A DNA stretch of 64,000 nt, taken from positions 22,206 through 86,205 of the forward strand of contig CACAXS010000003.1 of assembly GCA_902536545.1 (NCBI GenBank), in the 5' to 3' direction. Shown in pieces: positions 1-12,262 of this stretch; position 1 is the stretch's first letter, and every line of letters begins with the position of its first letter. The translations under genes were made by a program, and so were the position numbers. The stretch comes from an uncultured Prochlorococcus sp. (lineage in GTDB: Bacteria > Cyanobacteriota > Cyanobacteriia > PCC-6307 > Cyanobiaceae). The notes under the pieces were generated by a model that saw only the letters and a program-made list of their open reading frames with translations, was not told the origin of the DNA and did no database searches.

Positions 1-489
1 TAATTGTCCGGTGGGGTTATGTGGATTTGTTATCCAAATAACATCACCTTTAGGATGAAGCGGAAATGATTGAGGAAAAATATCATTCCAGTTTTTTGGT
101 AATTCGCAATGTATAAAATTGTTACTCCAACAATTTAAAGATCTTTCATAATCAACAAAACATGGAGAAGGTATACAACTTATTCCAAATTTGGATGCTT
201 CATAACCTGCCCAGGTTATTAGCTCAGAAGCCCCATTCCCAGGCAATATATTGTCTGAATTTATCCCATGAAATTTGCCGATTATTTCTTTCAGATCACT
301 CAAGTTTCTTTCTGGGTAATATCTAAAGCTAAGATTCTTAATTTCCGCATTTATTGAATCTATTAGTATTTGAGGGGGATCAAAGGGTACTAATGATGCA
401 CTTGCATCAATGATTTCGGAGGGTAATAAATTTAATTTTTTCGCAGTTGCATATACATTTCCACCGTGCTTTAAGTCTGATCCTTGCAT
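1..489 (-). CDS. Class I/II aminotransferase, CobD/HisC-like (partial, runs off window start)
   Basis: Minus-strand frame from ATG at 489 reads MQGSDLKHGGNVYATAKKLNLLPSEIIDASASLVPFDPPQI..., typical of the N-terminus of threonine-phosphate decarboxylase/histidinol-P aminotransferase-like proteins; open to position 1. Confidence 0.75.
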   Translation of the reverse strand, partial: MQGSDLKHGGNVYATAKKLNLLPSEIIDASASLVPFDPPQILIDSINAEIKNLSFRYYPERNLSDLKEIIGKFHGINSDNILPGNGASELITWAGYEASKFGISCIPSPCFVDYERSLNCWSNNFIHCELPKNWNDIFPQSFPLHPKGDVIWITNPHNPTGQL

Positions 490-544
490 GGCTAATGTTT
501 AGTAATCATGAGGTTTAGATTTGTTCATAATTCATTCTATAATT

Positions 545-1714
545 TTATTCAATCCATTTTAAATCTGATCCAATTGCTTCTTTTATATTAGATAATTGAT
601 GGTTATTAAGTTGCTTTATAATTCCTTCAAGTATATCTGGTACTAATTGTGGACCCTTATATATCCATCCTGTATAGAGTTGAATTAATGATGCTCCAGA
701 ACAAATTCTTTCCCAAGCTGACTCAGGACTATCTATTCCACCAACGCCAATTAAAATAATCTTTTTATCAATATTATGTATATGTTTTATTATTTGATTT
801 GCTTTTTTTTGTAGCGGCCTTCCACTTAATCCTCCATTCTCTTGAGAGAGTAATAATCCGGTTTGCCTGATCTTTCTATTTTCAAGACCTAATCTATCAA
901 TGCTGGTGTTTGTAGCAATTATTCCATCGATGTTTTCCTCGATTATTAATTGGCAAATATCTTCAATATCTTTAAGGCTTAAATCTGGCGCAATTTTTAC
1001 AAATAATGGTGGACAATTAGGTAAGTTTTTAATTTCTCTAAGAAGTTCTTTTAGAAGAATTGGATCTTGTAACTTTCTTAGTCCTTCAGTATTTGGAGAA
1101 CTAACGTTTATTGCTGCGTAATCGCAATATGGAATTAATAATTTAAGAGAAGTTAAATAATCATCTTTTGCTTGAGATAAACTTGTAATTTTTGACTTCC
1201 CGAAATTTATACCTAAACAAATATTCTCCCTGTTTTTTTTTAACTCAATACCTTGTTTAAGAAAGTTTTTAACAAGGTTTTCAGCACCATTATTATTAAA
1301 ACCCATTCTATTTAATGCCGCCTTTTCTTCTGCTAATCTAAACAACCTTGGTTTGGGATTACCTTCTTGAGCAAACTTAGTTACTGTACCAAGTTCAGCG
1401 AATCCAAAACCAAAATTTTTCCAAATGTTTGCGGCATTTCCATTTTTGTCAAAACCCGCAGCTAAACCAATAGGATTACAAAAATTTATTCCACATATTT
1501 TCTGAGTTAACTTTTGGTCAGTTATAGAAAATTCTTCATTTAGATTTTTTAGGATATGTGAAACTAATGGCCAATTATATTTTCTTGAACTGAATGACAG
1601 AAGGTTAAGAGATAAATTAGTTAAATATTCTGCATCGATTCCGGTGTCTTTTTTTAGTATTGGAGTAACCAAGTTTTTATAAAGATTTTTAAATACCCCC
1701 TTTTGTTCATTCAT
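545..1714 (-). CDS. pyrD: Dihydroorotate dehydrogenase (class 2)
   Basis: ORF 389 aa; motifs NPIGLAAGFDKNG, NVSSPNTEGLR, GVGGI; 4-nt overlap with rnhA. Confidence 0.95.
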   Translation of the reverse strand: MNEQKGVFKNLYKNLVTPILKKDTGIDAEYLTNLSLNLLSFSSRKYNWPLVSHILKNLNEEFSITDQKLTQKICGINFCNPIGLAAGFDKNGNAANIWKNFGFGFAELGTVTKFAQEGNPKPRLFRLAEEKAALNRMGFNNNGAENLVKNFLKQGIELKKNRENICLGINFGKSKITSLSQAKDDYLTSLKLLIPYCDYAAINVSSPNTEGLRKLQDPILLKELLREIKNLPNCPPLFVKIAPDLSLKDIEDICQLIIEENIDGIIATNTSIDRLGLENRKIRQTGLLLSQENGGLSGRPLQKKANQIIKHIHNIDKKIILIGVGGIDSPESAWERICSGASLIQLYTGWIYKGPQLVPDILEGIIKQLNNHQLSNIKEAIGSDLKWIE

Positions 1715-2439
1715 AAAAAATCAGGATTCTTTTTTTCTATTATCCAATATTTTTCACCTTTAGGAATCAATATCCAATTACGCCATTCAAAAGATGAATA
1801 TTGTTTTATCTTAAAGTGGTTTTCTTCCCCTAATAAGTTAGTTAGTTCTGGTGAACTTAACAAGTATTTTTTTTCTGCGAATTTTTGAATCATTTCATTT
1901 CTTGAGAATAATTCCTGAATTTCTATAGGTGCACTTTTTTCAAAAAATTCTACTGAAGATTCAGACTTTTTTGAGTTACTTTTTAGAGATATACCTTTGC
2001 TATAGTTGGTTGCGATTTTATCTACCCTATCATTTTGTTTGTCACCGCTATGGCCTTTAACATATTCCATTACAAGACCATTAATTCTTAATTGATCAAT
2101 TTTTTGCCATAAATCAAGATTTTGAACTGATTTTCCTGAGCTTGTTTTCCATCCATTTCTCTTCCAATTAATAATCCATTTTGTATACCCTTCTATGACA
2201 TATTTACTATCAGTTCTTAATTTAAAGTTTTCTTTTAATTTATAGGTTTTTAATTTCTCAAGTATTTTTATAGCCGCAGTAAGTTCCATTCTATTATTGG
2301 TAGTATTTTGCTCGGAACCACCTATTTCTAATTCACTTTTGTCGTCAAAAATTATTAGACCACCCCAACCACCTGGACCTGGATTACCACTACAGGCTCC
2401 GTCAGTTGCAGCTTCAATTGCAATACTATCAATATTCAT
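1711..2439 (-). CDS. rnhA: Ribonuclease HI with C-terminal extension
   Basis: ATDGACSGNPGPGGWGG, NNRMELTAA, RTDSKYV, VKGHSGDKQNDRVDKIA; about 88 extra residues at C-terminus. Confidence 0.92.
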   Translation of the reverse strand: MNIDSIAIEAATDGACSGNPGPGGWGGLIIFDDKSELEIGGSEQNTTNNRMELTAAIKILEKLKTYKLKENFKLRTDSKYVIEGYTKWIINWKRNGWKTSSGKSVQNLDLWQKIDQLRINGLVMEYVKGHSGDKQNDRVDKIATNYSKGISLKSNSKKSESSVEFFEKSAPIEIQELFSRNEMIQKFAEKKYLLSSPELTNLLGEENHFKIKQYSSFEWRNWILIPKGEKYWIIEKKNPDFL

Positions 2440-2486
2440 AATTTTTGAAGCCGATATAAAGTCTATCGGCTTGAAAAAATATTCTC

Positions 2487-2882
2487 TTACTTAAGTGTAA
2501 CTTTACCGCCAGCTTCTTCAATCTCTTTCTTTAAAGATTCAGCATCTGCTTTAGCAATTCCTTCTTTTACTGTTTTTGGTGCAGATTCAACAAGTGCTTT
2601 TGCATCGCCAAGACCTAGACCAGTTGCATTTCTTACAACCTTAAGTACTTTGATTTTTGCAGCTGCATCAAAGCTTTCGAGAACTACATCAAATTCAGAT
2701 TTTTCTTCAGCAGCGCCACCATCTGCGTCACCGCCAGCTGCTCCTGGAGCTGCCATTACTACACCTGCAGAAGCTGCAGCAGATACACCAAAAGCCTCTT
2801 CAATTTGCTTTACAAGCTCAGATGCTTCTAAAAGTGAAAGAGATTTTAATGATTCAAGAATTTCTTCAGTTTTTGCGGACAT
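2487..2882 (-). CDS. rplL: 50S ribosomal protein L7/L12
   Basis: KTEFDVVL-like and Ala-rich hinge, [21 protein letters not shown]. Confidence 0.98.
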   Translation of the reverse strand: MSAKTEEILESLKSLSLLEASELVKQIEEAFGVSAAASAGVVMAAPGAAGGDADGGAAEEKSEFDVVLESFDAAAKIKVLKVVRNATGLGLGDAKALVESAPKTVKEGIAKADAESLKKEIEEAGGKVTLK

Positions 2883-2910
2883 TTTCTTAAAAGTTAATTA
2901 GGTTTTGAAT

Positions 2911-3438
2911 TTAGGATTCTGATTTTTCAGAATGTTGTTTTAGTGATCTAGCAAGTCCAGAAGGTACTTCATTAATAGAGATCGCAATTTTTGTTGCAAC
3001 GCCATTGAGAGCGCCAGCAATTTTTGCCATCAATACTTCTTTAGATGGCAGACTCGCAATTTCTTTTATTTCAGAATCTCTTAGAAGTCTGCCTTCAAAT
3101 AAAGCTCCTTTGGTTTCGGATTTTTTGGTGTCCTTTTGAAAAGATTGGATAGCTTTTACAGCACCACCAACATCTTCTTTAATTAAGACAAAAGCATTTG
3201 TTCCGGTCAGTAAAGATTCAAGATCGTTCCAATTACTATCTCCATCAATAGCTTTACGCATTAATGAATTTTTAGTAACTTTGCAAATGCCGTTTGTTGT
3301 TTGCAATCTAGATCGCAAATCTGACATCTCTTTGATAGTTAAACCTTTATAGTCAAGAACTACAGCCATTTCCGAGTCGTTTAATAGAGATTTAATCTCA
3401 GTAACGATTTGTTGCTTATTCTCTAGTGTTCGGCCCAT
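2911..3438 (-). CDS. rplJ: 50S ribosomal protein L10
   Basis: L10 family sequence upstream of rplL. Confidence 0.97.
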   Translation of the reverse strand: MGRTLENKQQIVTEIKSLLNDSEMAVVLDYKGLTIKEMSDLRSRLQTTNGICKVTKNSLMRKAIDGDSNWNDLESLLTGTNAFVLIKEDVGGAVKAIQSFQKDTKKSETKGALFEGRLLRDSEIKEIASLPSKEVLMAKIAGALNGVATKIAISINEVPSGLARSLKQHSEKSES

Positions 3439-3444
3439 TGATGT

Positions 3445-3575
3445 TTTTTGGATCGTAATTTAGGGAGAGCAGGAAATGCGGCAAAGTCCTTTTAAAGAGG
3501 CCGCTTTTATTAGATCCAAAAAGAAATAATTTAAGACGAGTCCTCGGTAGGAATTAAAAATTTAGAATAACTAAA
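3445..3575 (-). promoter_or_regulatory. Ribosomal protein L10 leader-like structured region
   Basis: 190-nt gap between rplA and rplJ on the minus strand; contains ccuaccgaggacucgu... and a GCGGC-CTCTTT...AAAGGACTTTGCCGC hairpin followed by the tail before rplJ; position and motifs fit the bacterial L10 leader. Confidence 0.55.
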
Positions 3576-3628
3576 TCAACCTACTTTCTTTGGCCGTATT
3601 ATTGCAATTAAAATTATACTACAAAACG

Positions 3629-4336
3629 TTAACCTTCAGGCTGGTAATCTTGTACAGAATTTATGTCTACCTGAACTGAAGCCCCCATTGTTGAAGTTAC
3701 ATAAAAAGTTTTCCAATACTTTCCCTTAGCTCCACTTGGTTTATTTTTATCAATTGATTCTTGTAAGGTTTTTAAGTTGTCAAATAGAGCCTCTTTTGTG
3801 AAACTTGCTTTTCCAAAGCGGACATGAACGATTCCAGCCTTATCTGCTCTAAATTCGAGCTTACCAGCTTTGAATTCTTTTATTGCATTAGCAATGTCAT
3901 TAGTTACTGTCCCAGCTTTAGGATTAGGCATTAAACCTCTAGGTCCTAAAACTCTTCCTAATTTTGCAACCTTTGGCATCATATCTGGAGTTGCAATAAG
4001 TAGATCAAACTCCATATTTCCTTTGTTGATGCTTTCCACAAGATCTTCTTCGCCAAATAAATCTGCACCAGCAGCCTTAGCTTTCGATACATTCTCACCG
4101 CTTGTAATTACTGCAATTTTGATGCTTTGGCCAGTACCATGTGGTAATGCAACAGTGGTCCTTAATTGTTGATCAGTATATTTTGGATCAATACCTAAAC
4201 GTATATGCGCTTCAATAGTTTCATCAAATTTTGCATTAGCATTTTCCTTGATAATACTAAGAGCTTCAAGTGGTGCGTAAATGCGATCTTCTATCTTTGT
4301 TGATAGAGCCGCCATTCTTTTGGAAAGTTTTTTCAT
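3629..4336 (-). CDS. rplA: 50S ribosomal protein L1
   Basis: L1 motif [27 protein letters not shown]. Confidence 0.98.
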   Translation of the reverse strand: MKKLSKRMAALSTKIEDRIYAPLEALSIIKENANAKFDETIEAHIRLGIDPKYTDQQLRTTVALPHGTGQSIKIAVITSGENVSKAKAAGADLFGEEDLVESINKGNMEFDLLIATPDMMPKVAKLGRVLGPRGLMPNPKAGTVTNDIANAIKEFKAGKLEFRADKAGIVHVRFGKASFTKEALFDNLKTLQESIDKNKPSGAKGKYWKTFYVTSTMGASVQVDINSVQDYQPEG

Positions 4337-4402
4337 AATAATATTGGGTGCAAACGGTTATTAACTAACCTCCCCTAAATAGTGAGAAATTTTGTATTGA
4401 AC

Positions 4403-4828
4403 TCAATCAGTGATAGAGACGCCCATATTACGAGCAGTACCCTCAATTACTTTCATTGCTGATTCAACACTAGAACAGTTTAGATCAGGAAGCTTAGTTT
4501 TGGCTATTTCCTCTAATTGAGATTTACTTATATTCCCAACAGAGCCTTTTGCGGATTCACCTGATCCTTTCTCTATACCAGCTGCTTTTGTTATTAAGAC
4601 GGAAGCAGGAGGTGTTTTAGTGATAAAAGTAAAGCTTCTATCTTCAAAAACAGAAATCTCGACTGGAATTACAAAACCTGCTTTATCTTGTGTCCTTGCG
4701 TTGTATTCTTTGCAAAATGCCATGATATTGACACCATGTTGTCCTAAAGCTGGCCCTACAGGAGGAGCAGGATTTGCTTTGCCTGCTTGTAGAGCAAGCT
4801 TGATAACTGCAACAATTTTTTTTGCCAT
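4403..4828 (-). CDS. rplK: 50S ribosomal protein L11
   Basis: [35 protein letters not shown]. Confidence 0.98.
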   Translation of the reverse strand: MAKKIVAVIKLALQAGKANPAPPVGPALGQHGVNIMAFCKEYNARTQDKAGFVIPVEISVFEDRSFTFITKTPPASVLITKAAGIEKGSGESAKGSVGNISKSQLEEIAKTKLPDLNCSSVESAMKVIEGTARNMGVSITD

Positions 4829-4895
4829 TAGATTAGAGAAATTAAGCTGAAGTAGAAAATCATAATTTTACTCGATAAACAAGAACAATTAGAAA

Positions 4896-5507
4896 TTAAT
4901 TTTGCTTATTGATTTGGGAGAATTCTAATTCTACAGGAGTCTCGCGCCCAAATATTGAAAGTAATGCTTTTAACTTATTTCTTTCTCCGGAAACTTCTAT
5001 AACTTCTCCCTGGAAATCTTTGAATGGACCACTAGTTACAATGATCCTATCTTTTTCTTCAATATCTAACTTGATTACAGCTTTTTTCTCTGATGCACGC
5101 TTAAAGATTCTATTAACTTCTTGTTTTGATAATGGTCGAGGTTTGATATGACCTCGCGATCTTCCACTGCCTCTACCGTCTTCAGCACCGACAAAGTTAA
5201 TTACATTTGGGGTACTTTTAACAGCCATCATTGTATCTTCATCCAAAATCATTCTTACGAGGACATAACCTGGGAAAACTTTTTCTTCAGTAGTTTGTCT
5301 GCTTCCATCTTTTTTTAATTTAATTCCTGGAGTTTGGGGAATTTCAATTTCAATTATTCTATTATTGACACCTAAAGTTACTGATCTCTGTTCAAGAGTC
5401 GCTTTTACTTTTTTTTCACAGCTTGATGCTACTTGAACTGCATACCATCTTGCGATGCTTGTATTTGCTTTTGAAGAAGCAAGGCTTGTAGTGAATTCAT
5501 TACTCAT
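4896..5507 (-). CDS. nusG: Transcription termination/antitermination protein NusG
   Basis: RWYAVQVASSCEKKV..., FPGYVLVRM, KOW-like C-terminus; upstream of rplK. Confidence 0.96.
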   Translation of the reverse strand: MSNEFTTSLASSKANTSIARWYAVQVASSCEKKVKATLEQRSVTLGVNNRIIEIEIPQTPGIKLKKDGSRQTTEEKVFPGYVLVRMILDEDTMMAVKSTPNVINFVGAEDGRGSGRSRGHIKPRPLSKQEVNRIFKRASEKKAVIKLDIEEKDRIIVTSGPFKDFQGEVIEVSGERNKLKALLSIFGRETPVELEFSQINKQN

Positions 5508-5558
5508 TTTTCTGAAAGCTTAATTAAGATCTTTATTAATGGATATTCGGGAGATAAT

Positions 5559-5801
5559 TCAACCAAAAATTTGCGAGGCTGCCCATCCATAGAATCTGCT
5601 AACAGAAGCAATGGCTGCAGCAGAAAATGATACCATAATTATAACTGCTACTGATTCGCTAAAAAGTTGTTGTTTGTTGGGCCACACGACAAGTTTAAGC
5701 TCATCGTAGGTAGATCTAAAAAAATTATTCTTTTTTTTAGGCTCTTCAACTTCAGGAGAATCCTTTTTTAGAGGTTCTTTATTAGTAGTAGGACTTGTCA
5801 C
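5559..5801 (-). CDS. secE: Preprotein translocase subunit SecE
   Basis: Small protein with one TM, ELKLVVWPNKQQLFSESVAVIIMV; upstream of nusG. Confidence 0.93.
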   Translation of the reverse strand: MTSPTTNKEPLKKDSPEVEEPKKKNNFFRSTYDELKLVVWPNKQQLFSESVAVIIMVSFSAAAIASVSRFYGWAASQIFG

Positions 5802-5863
5802 GAAATTTTTTTTGAAATTAAGCTTTACGCTTTTGTTTTTATTTTAGCTTATTGATTTACTCC

Positions 5864-8620
5864 TCAGCTAGGTTTGAAAACGATCTCATCTTTTTTAGCA
5901 GGATTAAGTTTAATTGTTATATTTTTTTTGTTTTTGAAGTTATCCTCTAAAAGTTTTGCAGCCAAGGGATTTTCTATTTGTCTTCTAAGTTCCCTGCTAA
6001 GTGGCCTAGCACCATATTCAGGTTCGTAAGAATCGTTTGCAATTTTATTAATAACTTTTTTGTCTATATCGATATTTATTTTCTGTTCAAGTAGCAGATT
6101 TTTTAAATCTTCTGTTTGTAAAATTATTATTTTTTGAAGTTCATCAATAGATAATGGATTAAACTTTACTACTTCGTCAATTCTATTTAAAAATTCAGGT
6201 CTAAAAATTGAAGACAATGTATTACTAATGGAATCATCTAAGGTTTGTTGGTCCTTTTCTATCTTTTCCTCACTTTTAGAAATCTTTTGTGAATACTCTA
6301 GTATAGACTTACCAGCTAGGTTGCTTGTCATGATGATTACGGTATTTTTGAAGTCTACGGTCCTTCCTTGAGAGTCAGTTAATCTTCCTTCATCTAAGAC
6401 TTGTAAAAGGATATTAAAAACTTCTGAATGTGCTTTTTCTATCTCATCAAGAAGTATTACTGAATAGGGTTTACGTCGCACAGCTTCAGTTAATTGACCT
6501 CCTTCTTCATAACCAACATAACCTGGAGGAGCTCCCAAAAGTCTTGCTACAGCATTTTTTTCCATATATTCACTCATGTCTAATCTTAAAAGTGCGTCTT
6601 CTTCATCAAATAAAGCTGTTGCAAGAGATTTTGCTAATTCTGTTTTGCCAACCCCTGTAGGACCCATAAATAAAAAAGATCCAATAGGTCTTTTAGGACT
6701 TTTCATGCCAACGCGAGCTCTTCTAATTGCAGCAGAAACAGCTTCTATGGCTTTTTCTTGTCCAATAACTTTTTCACTTAGTTCTGTTTCTAGATTGACT
6801 AATTTCTTACGTTCATTTGAAACTACTTTAGAAATTGGAATACCTGTAATTTTTGAGACAACATCAGCAATATCATCAGGTTCAACTTGATATTTAAAAG
6901 GAAAATTTCTATTTTTCTTTATTTTATTAAAGTTCTCTTCAACTTTTTGTATTTCATTATGTATTTCATTTAACTCTTCTTCAAGCTTTTCTAAATAATC
7001 CAGATCATTTTCAATTTCGGGATTTGATTTATCTTTAATTTGTTTGGTTAACTTATCTTCTTCTTTCATTAAAATAGATAGTTGCTCCATTTCCTCACGC
7101 AAATTGTTCCAATTGTCCAAAAGAACGTTCAATTTTACCTCTGATTGTTGTCTCATATTCAACAGTTTTTCTTGATCTTCGATATTTTCTCCTTGCAAAT
7201 TATTCAGTTTTTCATTAATAGTAAGAAGTTTGTTTTCTTGTTGGAGAATTATTTGAGGCTTTTTATTAGACTCGATTTTTAACTCTGCAGCTGCTTCATC
7301 AATTAAATCTATTGCTTTATCAGGAAGACATTTATCGCTGATATATCTGTCGGCCAATTTTGCAGAATAGTTTACAGCTTCTTCAGAAATTTTTATGCCA
7401 TGATGTGATTCATATTTCTTTTTGATACCTTGCAGTATTTTTGCGCTTAATTCTACTGAAGGTTCATTAACAGCTATCTTTTGAAAGCAATTATTTAATG
7501 CCTGATCTTTTTCAATAGTTTCACGAAATTTCTCAGGTGTTGTTGTACCGATACATCTAAGTTCTCCTTCAGCCAGTAAAGGTTTTAAGATATTGCTGAT
7601 GTCGGTAGAAGATCTGTCAGAACTTAATATTGCATGAATTTCATCAATAAATAAAATCATTCCTTGGCTTGGATTGTTTAGTTCCTGCATTATTAAGCTT
7701 AGCCTTTCTTCTAGTTGGCCTCTAAATTTTGTACCCGAAACTAAAGCACCTAAGTCAAGCGAAATAATTTTAAAGTCTTTTAAAGAATCTGGAACTTTTT
7801 TGTCTACAATTAATTGCGCAAGAAATTTTGCAATTGAGGTTTTACCAACTCCAGGATTGCCGATAAGTATAGGATTATTTTTGTTTCTTCTGCAGAGTAC
7901 CCTCATTAAATTATTGATCTCATTTTCTCTCCCTAAAACAGGATCCAGTAGGCCTTTTTTAGCTGCTTCTGTTAAATCTTTTCCATAAATTGAAAGAGCA
8001 TTTTCATCTTCCTCAACTTGTTTTTTGGTTTCAATTTGAAGTTTACTTTTGGGTAATGGAACAATAGTTTCTTTAAATTTCTCTTCTTTAACTAAAGTCT
8101 CTTTATTTGATTCAAAATTTGATTGATTATTAATTTCTAGTACGTTCTCATTATTAAAATAATCTTTTGATTGATTAATATTTGGAAAAAACTTTAATTC
8201 TTCTTCTAACTTTTCCATCGAAAGGTTGCCTTCTTCAAAAACATAATTTCCAATTCTTAAATCTCTTCCAAGAGCAATTAGTAAATGAGGGATTTCTATG
8301 AATCTAGATCCCCATTGGATTTTAATCTGATTCGCATTATCTAATAAAATTTCTAAATCTTCACCGATAGTAAAAATATCTGACTCATTTGTTGGTGTCT
8401 CTTCTAAAAAATCTTCTGTTATATCTAAAACTGCATCTTGGTCGATTGATAATTTTTCAATGAAAGCATAGAATTCACTTGATGAGAACAATGTATGAAT
8501 TATGTGTTCAATATTAAATTCGCTATGATCCCATTTTTTTGCTGTTTCTTCCCCTAATAAAAGAAGATTCCAACTGATATCGCTAAATAGTTCAGGACTG
8601 GATGTAAGTGTTTCTCTCAT
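5864..8620 (-). CDS. clpB: Hsp100/Clp AAA+ ATPase, ClpB2-like
   Basis: Two AAA+ modules: GNPGVGKTS / LFIDEIHAI and GPTGVGKTELAK / LLDEIEKAH; coiled-coil middle region. Confidence 0.88.
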   Translation of the reverse strand: MRETLTSSPELFSDISWNLLLLGEETAKKWDHSEFNIEHIIHTLFSSSEFYAFIEKLSIDQDAVLDITEDFLEETPTNESDIFTIGEDLEILLDNANQIKIQWGSRFIEIPHLLIALGRDLRIGNYVFEEGNLSMEKLEEELKFFPNINQSKDYFNNENVLEINNQSNFESNKETLVKEEKFKETIVPLPKSKLQIETKKQVEEDENALSIYGKDLTEAAKKGLLDPVLGRENEINNLMRVLCRRNKNNPILIGNPGVGKTSIAKFLAQLIVDKKVPDSLKDFKIISLDLGALVSGTKFRGQLEERLSLIMQELNNPSQGMILFIDEIHAILSSDRSSTDISNILKPLLAEGELRCIGTTTPEKFRETIEKDQALNNCFQKIAVNEPSVELSAKILQGIKKKYESHHGIKISEEAVNYSAKLADRYISDKCLPDKAIDLIDEAAAELKIESNKKPQIILQQENKLLTINEKLNNLQGENIEDQEKLLNMRQQSEVKLNVLLDNWNNLREEMEQLSILMKEEDKLTKQIKDKSNPEIENDLDYLEKLEEELNEIHNEIQKVEENFNKIKKNRNFPFKYQVEPDDIADVVSKITGIPISKVVSNERKKLVNLETELSEKVIGQEKAIEAVSAAIRRARVGMKSPKRPIGSFLFMGPTGVGKTELAKSLATALFDEEDALLRLDMSEYMEKNAVARLLGAPPGYVGYEEGGQLTEAVRRKPYSVILLDEIEKAHSEVFNILLQVLDEGRLTDSQGRTVDFKNTVIIMTSNLAGKSILEYSQKISKSEEKIEKDQQTLDDSISNTLSSIFRPEFLNRIDEVVKFNPLSIDELQKIIILQTEDLKNLLLEQKINIDIDKKVINKIANDSYEPEYGARPLSRELRRQIENPLAAKLLEDNFKNKKNITIKLNPAKKDEIVFKPS

Positions 8621-8878
8621 AAACTATAAAATTACAGTTGATTATTAATTAATATTCTAAATAGTATTTGCATTAATAATCATCAAATAATTTTTAAATT
8701 GTAAGATGAATTTAAAAATATCTTTTTTAGAGGAGTTACAGGGATTTTGGAATTAATAAAAGCGTTAACTAATATTTAAGTTGTTGTGAAATTAAAAATT
8801 TATAATTGGTTAAAATATATATTTCAGATATTAGCCAAATAGTTCAGCTATTTATAGGATTTAAATAGTAATAATTAA

Positions 8879-10174
<1,296 letters not shown>

Positions 10175-10177
10175 TTT

Positions 10178-11845
10178 TTAGCGCTTAAGTTTTTCTAAAC
10201 GTGAGCCTTTTCTCATACTTAATTGGCACTTTATCCAATCAATACTTATTGGTAATGCGAAAAAAAGTGGCAACAATGCAAAATTATTTTGTTTATTGGT
10301 TACAAGTAAGGCAGATGCAATTGATAAACTTCCTATAAGAATTGAATGACCTAAAGTTTTTTGAGCAGTAAACATTTTTTTGAATTGCCTATCAGACTCT
10401 CCCATTCTTATTTGCAATTGTAAATCGCCCTGCTCTAATCTTTCTAAACTTTCATCTATTCTTTTGGGAATGCCAACAGCTTTCGATCCTAATTCACCTA
10501 CTTGCCTTCCAAATTGGTTAATTAAATCGTTGGGAGTTTGATTATTTGAAGTCATAAGTTCTATTAAATAAGGCTTGGTAACTGATACAAGGTTAAACCC
10601 TGGATCAAGCATTCTACCAACTCCTTCAAAAGTTGATAAAGCTCTCATCACAAAGATTAAATCTACTGGTAGTTGAAATGGTGTTTCATAAACAAGTTCG
10701 TATAAATCTCCAGATAATTTTTCAATAATATTTGGACTAAATGGTGGTGTTAAGGCTTCTTTAAGCATCAATCTGACTAATCTTCTGACTGGTCCTACAT
10801 CAATATCTTTTGAAATTAGCCCAGCTTGTTGTAATTGACTGACAAGTGATGAGGCGTCTCTTAAAGCAGCAGACTTAACCATCCCCCCTAAGCTTGTTTG
10901 AAGATTATTTGAGATATTTCCCATCATTCCAAAATCATAAAAGATCAATTTACCTTCATTTGAAACTGCTAGATTTCCTGGATGAGGGTCTGCATGAAAA
11001 AAACCATAATTTACTAATTGTTTTAAATAACTTATGGCGCCTATTTCTGCGATTTTAGGTAAATCTATTTCTTGTGATTGTAATTTGTCTAAATCGCTTA
11101 TTTTTGTTCCTTCTAGATAACTTAAACAAAGGACTTTTTCACTGCTCATATCCCAAATTACTTCAGGAACTTTAACATTTTCATCATCAAGAAATTGCTG
11201 TCTAAATCTTGCTGCATATTGTGCTTCACAATTAAAATCAAGCTCCTTCATGAGAACTTTCCTGCACTCTTTAGCAATCTCAACCCAGTTTCTACCTCGA
11301 CTCCAATTTTTATTTTTCTGCAATAATCCTGCTATTTGCTGCATTATGCCCAAATCTATAATGAACAATTCTTTTAAATTAGGTCTTTGCACTTTAAATA
11401 CTACTTTCTTACCATCTTTTAAAGTCGCCCTATGGACCTGAGCTAGTGATGCTGATCCAACCGGATCACATATTATTTGATCTATTTCATTAAACTTAGA
11501 TCCTAGTTCTTCTTTTATAGTTTCTTCAACTTGCGCAAATGAAAAATTAGGAACTTGATCTTGCAATTTAGACAATTCCTGAATCCAAGTATTAGGAATT
11601 AAATCGGGTCTCGCTGATAATAATTGTCCAATTTTAATAAATGCTGATCCAAGCTTTATTAATTGATTTGTAAACCACCTAGCTCTTTTAATTTGGACCC
11701 TACTTTTTTCATTTTTCTTAGTTTGGAAAATTGTAAATCTAATATTATCTATCCATAAATTTATTAAAAGCGAAATCAGAGTTATCCAAATAAGAAAGGC
11801 CCTCTTCAATTTTTTAAAACGATAATGAAGAATTTGATAACTCAT
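10178..11845 (-). CDS. ABC1/UbiB (AarF) family atypical kinase
   Basis: KLGQLLSARPDLIP-type motif (IKIGQLLSARPDLIPNTWIQELSKLQDQVP), GSASLAQVHRA, FFHADPHPGNL, YDFGMMG. Confidence 0.93.
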   Translation of the reverse strand: MSYQILHYRFKKLKRAFLIWITLISLLINLWIDNIRFTIFQTKKNEKSRVQIKRARWFTNQLIKLGSAFIKIGQLLSARPDLIPNTWIQELSKLQDQVPNFSFAQVEETIKEELGSKFNEIDQIICDPVGSASLAQVHRATLKDGKKVVFKVQRPNLKELFIIDLGIMQQIAGLLQKNKNWSRGRNWVEIAKECRKVLMKELDFNCEAQYAARFRQQFLDDENVKVPEVIWDMSSEKVLCLSYLEGTKISDLDKLQSQEIDLPKIAEIGAISYLKQLVNYGFFHADPHPGNLAVSNEGKLIFYDFGMMGNISNNLQTSLGGMVKSAALRDASSLVSQLQQAGLISKDIDVGPVRRLVRLMLKEALTPPFSPNIIEKLSGDLYELVYETPFQLPVDLIFVMRALSTFEGVGRMLDPGFNLVSVTKPYLIELMTSNNQTPNDLINQFGRQVGELGSKAVGIPKRIDESLERLEQGDLQLQIRMGESDRQFKKMFTAQKTLGHSILIGSLSIASALLVTNKQNNFALLPLFFALPISIDWIKCQLSMRKGSRLEKLKR

Positions 11846-12159
11846 TTAATTTTATTATTTATAGTTTTATTAATGAGATCAATTTGCTTATTGATACCTT
11901 CAATTTCATTTAAAGCTTTTTTTATTTTGTAATCTTGATAAGTATTTGTAGACTCATTTTCATGAATATTTTCGGCTTTTTCCAGTCTTGATGCTTCTTC
12001 AATTATGGACTCTTTTAAACTATCAAATTCTTTTTTAAGAATTTCTGGAGTATCCTGAGCAATATTTGTTGCTTCTTGAATTTTTTCAACCAATATTTCG
12101 TTAAATTTTTCGGTTACTTTCTTAATGGCAGCTTTTAAAAGGTAATCAGAATTGGTCAT
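11842..12159 (-). CDS. Conserved hypothetical, predicted helical/coiled-coil protein
   Basis: ORF 105 aa with 4-nt overlap to the downstream UbiB-family gene. Confidence 0.7.
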   Translation of the reverse strand: MTNSDYLLKAAIKKVTEKFNEILVEKIQEATNIAQDTPEILKKEFDSLKESIIEEASRLEKAENIHENESTNTYQDYKIKKALNEIEGINKQIDLINKTINNKIK

Positions 12160-12262
12160 GAAAAATATAATGTTTCAACGGCAATTGATTTTTCGATATG
12201 ACTTAATAATAGATCAATACAGAACATTTCACGTAACTGATCATTTTGATAATTAATTTTTT

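Noticed and set aside
2650-2901. Two overlapping antisense ORFs over rplL
   Set aside because: Ala/Leu-rich artefacts of the Ala-rich rplL hinge on the opposite strand
8837-8853. AAATAG-ttcag-CTATTT inverted repeat before eno
   Set aside because: Six A/T-rich base pairs; easily chance at this base composition
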